8,971 nt of DNA from Methanosarcinaceae archaeon. Lineage in GTDB: Archaea > Halobacteriota > Methanosarcinia > Methanosarcinales > Methanosarcinaceae. Of this stretch, positions 5,918-8,971 are shown in pieces. The position numbers were made by a program, and so were the translations under genes. The stretch spans positions 1 through 8,971 of the forward strand of contig JAUVET010000044.1 of the NCBI GenBank assembly GCA_030594665.1, written 5' to 3'. Every line of letters begins with the position of its first letter. The first letter of the stretch is position 1. The notes beneath the pieces were generated by a model that was not told the origin of the DNA, did not search any database, and was given only the letters and a program-made list of their open reading frames with translations.

Positions 5918-6883
5918 TTATTTTGCGACTTTCAAAATACCAATTAATATGCCAATGCTCATCATATTTACTAAATATTGTTTTTCAGTGTATTGTGGCA
6001 TAAACACATACACAAGAGCGAATGCAATTAATGAAATTACTACTGGAATCATTGAGGATTTATCAAACATATGTATAAGTGTTACAAATAGGTAATTACA
6101 AATTAATGCGAAAATTGCTATCACTGGCAGTAATGCCAATAACGTGAAAATATACAAATAAAATGTAAAATTTATATATAAGAAAAGCCAAAAAGATGCA
6201 ATACATAAAAGCACCAATAAAATGGTATATTTTGGATATTTTATAAATCTCTCGATCAAGTTCTGCAAATCACTTTGCATGCCAGATTTTCTTTTATCGA
6301 TTGAACTTGGTTTTGCAGCAGAGAAGGAAAAAACCAAAATAAATAATAGTAAAATATTTTCAATTTTTGAATAATCAAGGTTTATCAACAATAACCCAAT
6401 TGTCTTTAGAACATAAGGAATTAAATCTAAATATAACGCAGATATTATTGATATTGTGTCAAATGAACTTACATCTAAGATCATTTTTTGAATATTAATG
6501 TACCCCAGATATTTTAGAAAAACCACTGTTAAAATTGGTGGTACAAATGCGGGGGATGCGCTGATAGCCTGCACAGCAACCCATTGGAAAAATCCAGTAC
6601 GTTTGCTGGAATGCACAACATGTCCACCGTTTGATGAAACTTTAAATTCTTTTACTTTATTTAATGTTACAATGGCGGTAATTGCATGACTAAATTCATG
6701 GACAAAAATTGCCCACCATTTCATTGCTTTAAATAATACAGGATGATTAAAGTAAATTTTGCCAAGATGAGTACTTATCATTTTTACTATAATTGACTGG
6801 ATTACAAATGTAGAAAAGGTAACCAAGAAAAATGATAAAGGGATGGAAAATAAATTTATAATATTCAGATTGATGTCGTGCAT
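5918..6883 (-). CDS. Multi-pass membrane protein with HExxH motif, M50-like metalloprotease
   Basis: Predicted integral membrane zinc metalloprotease of the site-2/M50 type; the substrate is unknown. With the ATG at 6883 the product has 321 aa and about eight or nine hydrophobic segments (roughly 9-34, 55-75, 100-124, 143-167, 176-190, 218-237, 240-262, 279-296, 304-320). The motif WAIFVHEFSHAITAIVT places H62, E63 and H66 inside the second segment, as in M50 enzymes. It is followed by VKEFKVSSNGGHVV (77-90), typical of M50B-like proteins. AAKPSSIDKRKS (189-200) may supply the third metal ligand through D196, which is an inference. The ATG is preferred over an in-frame TTG at 6898 because GGATGG lies about 10 nt upstream. 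The gene is AT-rich, opposes the superoperon, and follows a surface-protein remnant by 34 nt. The protease family is fairly sure; activity is untested. Confidence 0.72.
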   Translation of the reverse strand: MHDINLNIINLFSIPLSFFLVTFSTFVIQSIIVKMISTHLGKIYFNHPVLFKAMKWWAIFVHEFSHAITAIVTLNKVKEFKVSSNGGHVVHSSKRTGFFQWVAVQAISASPAFVPPILTVVFLKYLGYINIQKMILDVSSFDTISIISALYLDLIPYVLKTIGLLLINLDYSKIENILLLFILVFSFSAAKPSSIDKRKSGMQSDLQNLIERFIKYPKYTILLVLLCIASFWLFLYINFTFYLYIFTLLALLPVIAIFALICNYLFVTLIHMFDKSSMIPVVISLIAFALVYVFMPQYTEKQYLVNMMSIGILIGILKVAK

Positions 6884-6917
6884 TTTTTGACCATCCAAAA
6901 AATTGAATTTCCAGTTT

Positions 6918-7052
6918 TCACCGTCGATTTATTAACAGCATGACGTCAATTAATCCAATAAGCGTCATAACCATTGAGAACCCCGGTGTGTTGATAGTGA
7001 TACTGTCATTGTTTTTATTCTCAAATTTCGTAGATTTAGGGTTGCGTCTGCA
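6918..7052 (-). pseudogene. C-terminal remnant of a PGF-CTERM (archaeosortase-type) surface protein
   Basis: This minus-strand frame is bounded upstream by a stop (7053-7055) and ends at TGA (6918-6920). It has no usable start before the tail. It translates to a short hydrophilic stretch (STKFENKNNDSITIN), then TPGFSMVMTLIGLI, further hydrophobic residues and a final Asn-Arg-Arg. That is the layout of the PGF-CTERM signal: a Pro-Gly-Phe motif, one transmembrane helix and a basic end, processed in euryarchaea by archaeosortase A. Only the anchor remains; the surface domain is missing, and repeat-like DNA (7041-7080) begins where it should continue. I interpret it as the leftover 3' end of a surface or S-layer-type gene disrupted by rearrangement. 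Confidence 0.6.
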
Positions 7053-7080
7053 TCAATCATCTGTTAATCTGCGTCTAATA
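7041..7080. repeat. Degenerate TGCGTCT-containing intergenic repeat
   Basis: TGCGTCT occurs at 7043-7049 and 7070-7076. On the minus strand the segment reads as degenerate GCAGA-type units around AGACGCAGATTAACAGAT. It resembles common intergenic repeats of similar wording and marks where the PGF-CTERM remnant loses its reading frame. Confidence 0.35.
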
Positions 7081-7125
7081 TAATTGTTGGAATCACTGGA
7101 TTTTGGAATTTATGGAAAATATTTC

Positions 7126-7186
7126 ACCGCAGAGCACGCTGAGTACGCAGAGGATCATACATTTACAACTCTGCATACTCTGCGGT
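7126..7186. repeat. CGCAGAG/CTCTGCG palindromic intergenic element
   Basis: ACCGCAGAG (7126-7134) is the exact complement of CTCTGCGGT (7178-7186), and GAGTACGCAGAG (7141-7152) matches CTCTGCATACTC (7169-7180) with one mismatch, so two alternative stems are possible. The design parallels the CACAGAG element at 5716-5785; the two bracket the membrane protease gene and the surface-protein remnant. Confidence 0.55.
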
Positions 7187-7287
7187 TGATTTCTTATAAT
7201 AATCGATGAATTGAATATTAATTTAATGGATTTTACTTAAAGTCAGTGTATTAAAATAACTGGAAAATGGGATAGTGTCAGTTCTGA

Positions 7288-7605
7288 CTACAACCACGGG
7301 GATATCTCCTCGTGAGCAGTTTTCCAATAAGAATATGCTTTAGAATACGCCATCCATTCAATGTAGTCATCCCATTTTTCAAAATCCTCTGTTTCAGCAG
7401 ATTTTATCTGCTGTTCAAAATCTTCAAAAATGATGCCATATTTTGTTTCAAATCCCTGCACGGACGATTCGAACTCTTTCATTTTTAACAAACTCATATC
7501 GTGTACTATGTTTATGATGGCAGATCTTTCATTCTTATATAAGCCGTGGTGTACCAAACCTGTTATCGGGTTCCACACATCTTTAGGTATTGCTAAGGTC
7601 TCCAT
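7288..7605 (-). CDS. Small antitoxin-like protein (possible ribbon-helix-helix N-terminus)
   Basis: A 105-aa soluble protein with no firm family name. The N-terminus, METLAIPKDVWNPITGLVHH, followed by a helical stretch (to about 45), resembles a short beta strand and two helices of ribbon-helix-helix DNA-binding proteins. The C-terminal half contains FETKYGIIFEDFEQQI (52-67) and a Trp-rich acidic helix, EDFEKWDDYIEWMAYSKAY (73-91). I associate this pattern with C-terminal regions of archaeal antitoxin-like proteins; that is recall, not a search. No toxin gene is adjacent, so it is an orphan. The ATG at 7605 has GTGAT (7610-7614) as a weak Shine-Dalgarno; ATG 7611, GTG 7614 and TTG 7623 are in-frame alternatives. 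A small palindrome, GTCAG-TT-CTGAC (7277-7288), touches the stop codon. A real gene is likely; its function is uncertain. Confidence 0.65.
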   Translation of the reverse strand: METLAIPKDVWNPITGLVHHGLYKNERSAIINIVHDMSLLKMKEFESSVQGFETKYGIIFEDFEQQIKSAETEDFEKWDDYIEWMAYSKAYSYWKTAHEEISPWL

Positions 7606-7663
7606 AAACATCACTATTATCAAGTTTAAATTTTAATTCCGTGTTTTATGATGTTTATCTATC

Positions 7664-7673
7664 ACATATATGT
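7664..7673. promoter_or_regulatory. Palindrome ACATATATGT upstream of the antitoxin-like gene
   Basis: A perfect 10-bp palindrome 59 nt before the ATG at 7605 and about 28 nt past a TATA-like sequence on the same strand. That places it near the expected transcription start, a common operator position. Autoregulation by the antitoxin-like product is inferred. Confidence 0.35.
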
Positions 7674-7700
7674 ATCGCTAACAGTACACTTTTAAATGTT

Positions 7701-7710
7701 CTTTATATAC
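7701..7710 (-). promoter_or_regulatory. Possible TATA box for the antitoxin-like gene
   Basis: Read on the minus strand this is GTATATAAAG, a good match to an archaeal TATA box. Initiation about 25 nt downstream would fall near 7680, giving a leader of about 75 nt with the ACATATATGT palindrome just after the start point. Confidence 0.35.
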
Positions 7711-7788
7711 ATCAGACAATTCCAAAAAATGATGACATCTTATATTCAAATATGTAAATGTATAAATGGAAGGGGTCAATATATTCAT

Positions 7789-7804
7789 TGTAAAATATTT
7801 TACA
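7789..7804. repeat. 16-bp perfect palindrome TGTAAAATATTTTACA
   Basis: TGTAAAAT (7789-7796) is followed directly by its reverse complement ATTTTACA (7797-7804). Outer arms ATTCA (7783-7787) and TGAAT (7805-7809) continue the symmetry past one extra T. This is the size and shape of a binding site for a dimeric regulator; no cognate gene is evident. Confidence 0.6.
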
Positions 7805-7921
7805 TGAATCAAAGGACGTGAAAACAAATTGCCATCACTTTCCATTTCCCGTACCATTTACGATCCTGCCATAAAGGACTTTGTAACCACATCACCAGAA
7901 GATGCGAAGCCGACGAAAAAT

Positions 7922-7937
7922 CCGCCCGTCAGGGCGG
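7922..7937. repeat. GC-rich hairpin CCGCCC-GTCA-GGGCGG
   Basis: A perfect 6-bp GC stem with a 4-nt loop in an AT-rich region, similar in style to the hairpin at 5855-5877. No T-run follows on the + strand. On the minus strand it is followed by ATTTTT (7915-7920), so it could terminate minus-strand transcription entering from the right. Confidence 0.55.
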
Positions 7938-7981
7938 GCGCCTCGAAATTACATCTTATTTTGCCCTCGCAACATCATGAT

Positions 7982-8007
7982 AATATTTGCATATATTTAC
8001 AAATATT
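7982..8007. repeat. Inverted repeat AATATTTG...CAAATATT
   Basis: AATATTTG at 7982-7989 is the exact reverse complement of CAAATATT at 8000-8007, with a 10-nt spacer (CATATATTTA). It overlaps the TATA-like sequence upstream of prefoldin beta, so it may be an operator or merely AT-rich symmetry. Confidence 0.4.
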
Positions 8008-8122
8008 TTAAATTCAACTTGTGAAATAATCTACACTCGGAACTATGTGCAATCAAAAGATTATGATCCCATAGAAACATTAAAATCCTTTTAGTGATTA
8101 TTGAGGCACTAGGTGAAACCAA

Positions 8123-8476
8123 ATGAGTAATGAATTACCCCCACAGATACAAAACCAGTTGGCTCAATTGCAGCAAGTTCAACAACAAGCGCAGGCACTT
8201 GCAACACAGAAAACCCAAATGGATGGTATCAAAAAAGAGTCCGAAATGGCACTTGAAGAACTTGAAAAATTATCGGATGACGCTGTTATTTACAGGGCTG
8301 TTGGAGAATTACAGATACAATCCAGCAAAGTGGATACAATTGCAAAGTTAACTGAAAAGAACGAAACTTTGTCATTGAGACTTCAATCCATCAGCAAACA
8401 GGAAGAGCGTATCACAAAGCGTTTTACACAACTTCAGGAACAACTTGAGCAGTCAATGGGTACTCAAGCACAATAG
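8123..8476 (+). CDS. pfdB: Prefoldin beta subunit
   Basis: Beta subunit of prefoldin, the jellyfish-shaped hexameric cochaperone that binds unfolded proteins with coiled-coil tentacles and passes them to the group II chaperonin. The 117-aa product is of family length and almost entirely alpha-helical. A first coiled coil (about 5-48, LPPQIQNQLAQLQQVQQQAQ then heptads through MALEELEKL) is followed by the beta hairpin region DDAVIYRAVGELQIQSSK (52-69) and a second coiled coil (about 72-112). The ATG at 8123 follows AGGTGA at 8111-8116. In related archaea this gene follows pcc1 closely; here about 2.65 kb intervenes, so it probably depends on its own promoter. Confidence 0.94.
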   Translation: MSNELPPQIQNQLAQLQQVQQQAQALATQKTQMDGIKKESEMALEELEKLSDDAVIYRAVGELQIQSSKVDTIAKLTEKNETLSLRLQSISKQEERITKRFTQLQEQLEQSMGTQAQ

Positions 8477-8507
8477 GTGCTTGATATTCCAATTATGACT
8501 ATCAAGT

Positions 8508-8536
8508 AAAGCAATTTTTGATTAACATTGCTTTTT
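8508..8536 (+). terminator. Hairpin plus T-run between prefoldin beta and the DHH gene
   Basis: AAAGCAAT (8508-8515) pairs perfectly with ATTGCTTT (8527-8534) around an 11-nt loop, and the T-run continues to 8536. This looks like an intrinsic terminator or attenuator. The next gene starts only 21 nt later, so partial readthrough is more likely than a full stop. Confidence 0.45.
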
Positions 8537-8557
8537 CATTGATGGTCAGAGGTATCA

Positions 8558-8971
8558 ATGCAAGTTGATGAAGTTGAATTTTATAACAAACTTCTGGATT
8601 ATCACAACATTTTATTTTTATGTCACCGTAATGCTGATCCGGATGCTGTTAGTAGTGCATTTGCATTATCTGAAGCTATTGGCGGTACTGTAGGTCTTGT
8701 CGATGGAAGCAATAGGGTTGCATCTCTTTTGATCGACAAACTGGAAATTGACGTGGTAGATTCTCCCGATCCTTCAGATTATGGATTTACTGTCGTAGTA
8801 GATACTTCTACAAGTGCACAGTTAAATAACATACAATTATCAGATTATTGTGTAATTGACCATCATGTAACCACCGCCCTGACAGAAAATGCAAATTTTT
8901 ACCTCCATTGTAATGCAACATCTACAGCTGAGATCGTATTTGATGTATTACGACACATGGAAGCACCAATT
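8558..8971 (+). CDS. DHH-family phosphoesterase, 3' end beyond the window
   Basis: N-terminal 138 residues of a DHH-superfamily phosphoesterase, a group of metal-dependent enzymes acting on nucleotides, short RNA or pyrophosphate. The metal-binding motifs appear in order: LCHRNADPDAVSSAFAL (21-37; H23, D27, D29), VVVDTST (79-85; D82) and VIDHHV (99-104; D101, H102, H103). ATSTAEIV (120-127) is the usual following segment. The ATG at 8558 has AGAGGT (8548-8553) as a short, close Shine-Dalgarno. The DHHA1-type C-terminal domain, if present, lies outside the window. A DHH protein is the usual neighbour of prefoldin beta in Methanosarcinales-like genomes. Substrate cannot be told from this part. 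Confidence 0.9.
   Translation, partial: MQVDEVEFYNKLLDYHNILFLCHRNADPDAVSSAFALSEAIGGTVGLVDGSNRVASLLIDKLEIDVVDSPDPSDYGFTVVVDTSTSAQLNNIQLSDYCVIDHHVTTALTENANFYLHCNATSTAEIVFDVLRHMEAPI

Larger units (their letters stand above)
7624..8122. other. Gene-free spacer rich in palindromes, right edge of the insert
   Basis: I find no convincing gene here. It holds the putative promoter and operator of the antitoxin-like gene, a 16-bp palindrome (7789-7804), a GC-richer patch (about 7829-7945) ending in a strong hairpin, an AATATTTG/CAAATATT inverted repeat (7982-8007), and leader DNA for prefoldin beta. A 60-codon TTG-initiated frame (7829-8011) crosses the hairpin and lacks recognisable domains. A TATA-like ATATTTTAAA at about 8003-8012 could serve prefoldin beta, which needs its own promoter if transcription stops after pcc1. 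Confidence 0.6.

Noticed and set aside
6498..6689. 63-aa + strand frame opposite the membrane protease
   Set aside because: It is antisense to a well-supported coding region carrying the HExxH motif, and has no ribosome site or domain.
7829..8011. 60-codon TTG-initiated frame on the + strand
   Set aside because: There is no recognisable domain, its start spacing is poor, and it runs through a GC hairpin and into an AT palindrome; treated as non-coding.

Overview
The window is archaeal. It holds the conserved euryarchaeal proteasome/exosome superoperon, with gene order and protein sequences that suggest a methanogen or ANME-like member of the Methanosarcinales. The lineage is inferred from gene order, the PsmA N-terminus, a PGF-CTERM-type tail fragment and AT-rich intergenic DNA; no rRNA gene is present to confirm it.

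Positions 35-5473 (+ strand) read as one long transcription unit: psmA (20S proteasome alpha), SBDS, rrp4, rrp41 and rrp42 (RNA exosome), rpl37ae, rpoP (45-aa RNA polymerase subunit), a Brix/Imp4-like protein and pcc1 (KEOPS). Most junctions are short or overlapping (rrp41/rrp42 overlap by 8 nt, Brix/pcc1 by 4 nt). The longest internal gap (824-988) holds a striking array of GTTAATGTTA/TAACATTAAC inverted repeats followed by a possible TATA box. PsmA, Rrp4 and Rrp41 all end in acidic tails; that of Rrp41 is about 78 residues long and contains an 8-residue repeat.

Positions 5474-8122 interrupt the unit with about 2.65 kb of accessory DNA. A short hairpin plus T-run follows pcc1. Next come a 113-bp segment bounded by an 11-bp inverted repeat, a CACAGAG/CTCTGTG palindromic element, and a minus-strand multi-pass membrane protein with an HExxH motif (M50-like protease). 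Beyond it lie a minus-strand remnant encoding only the C-terminal sorting tail of a PGF-CTERM surface protein, a second palindromic element (CGCAGAG/CTCTGCG), a minus-strand small antitoxin-like protein with a palindrome in its upstream region, and about 500 bp of gene-free DNA rich in palindromes.

Positions 8123-8971 return to the + strand and to the usual neighbourhood: prefoldin beta and the 5' part of a DHH-family phosphoesterase, separated by a terminator-like hairpin.

Functionally, the conserved genes link protein degradation, RNA degradation, ribosome maturation, transcription, tRNA modification and protein folding. I see no clearly new multi-gene system. The accessory insert and the GTTAA array are the parts least explained by known biology.
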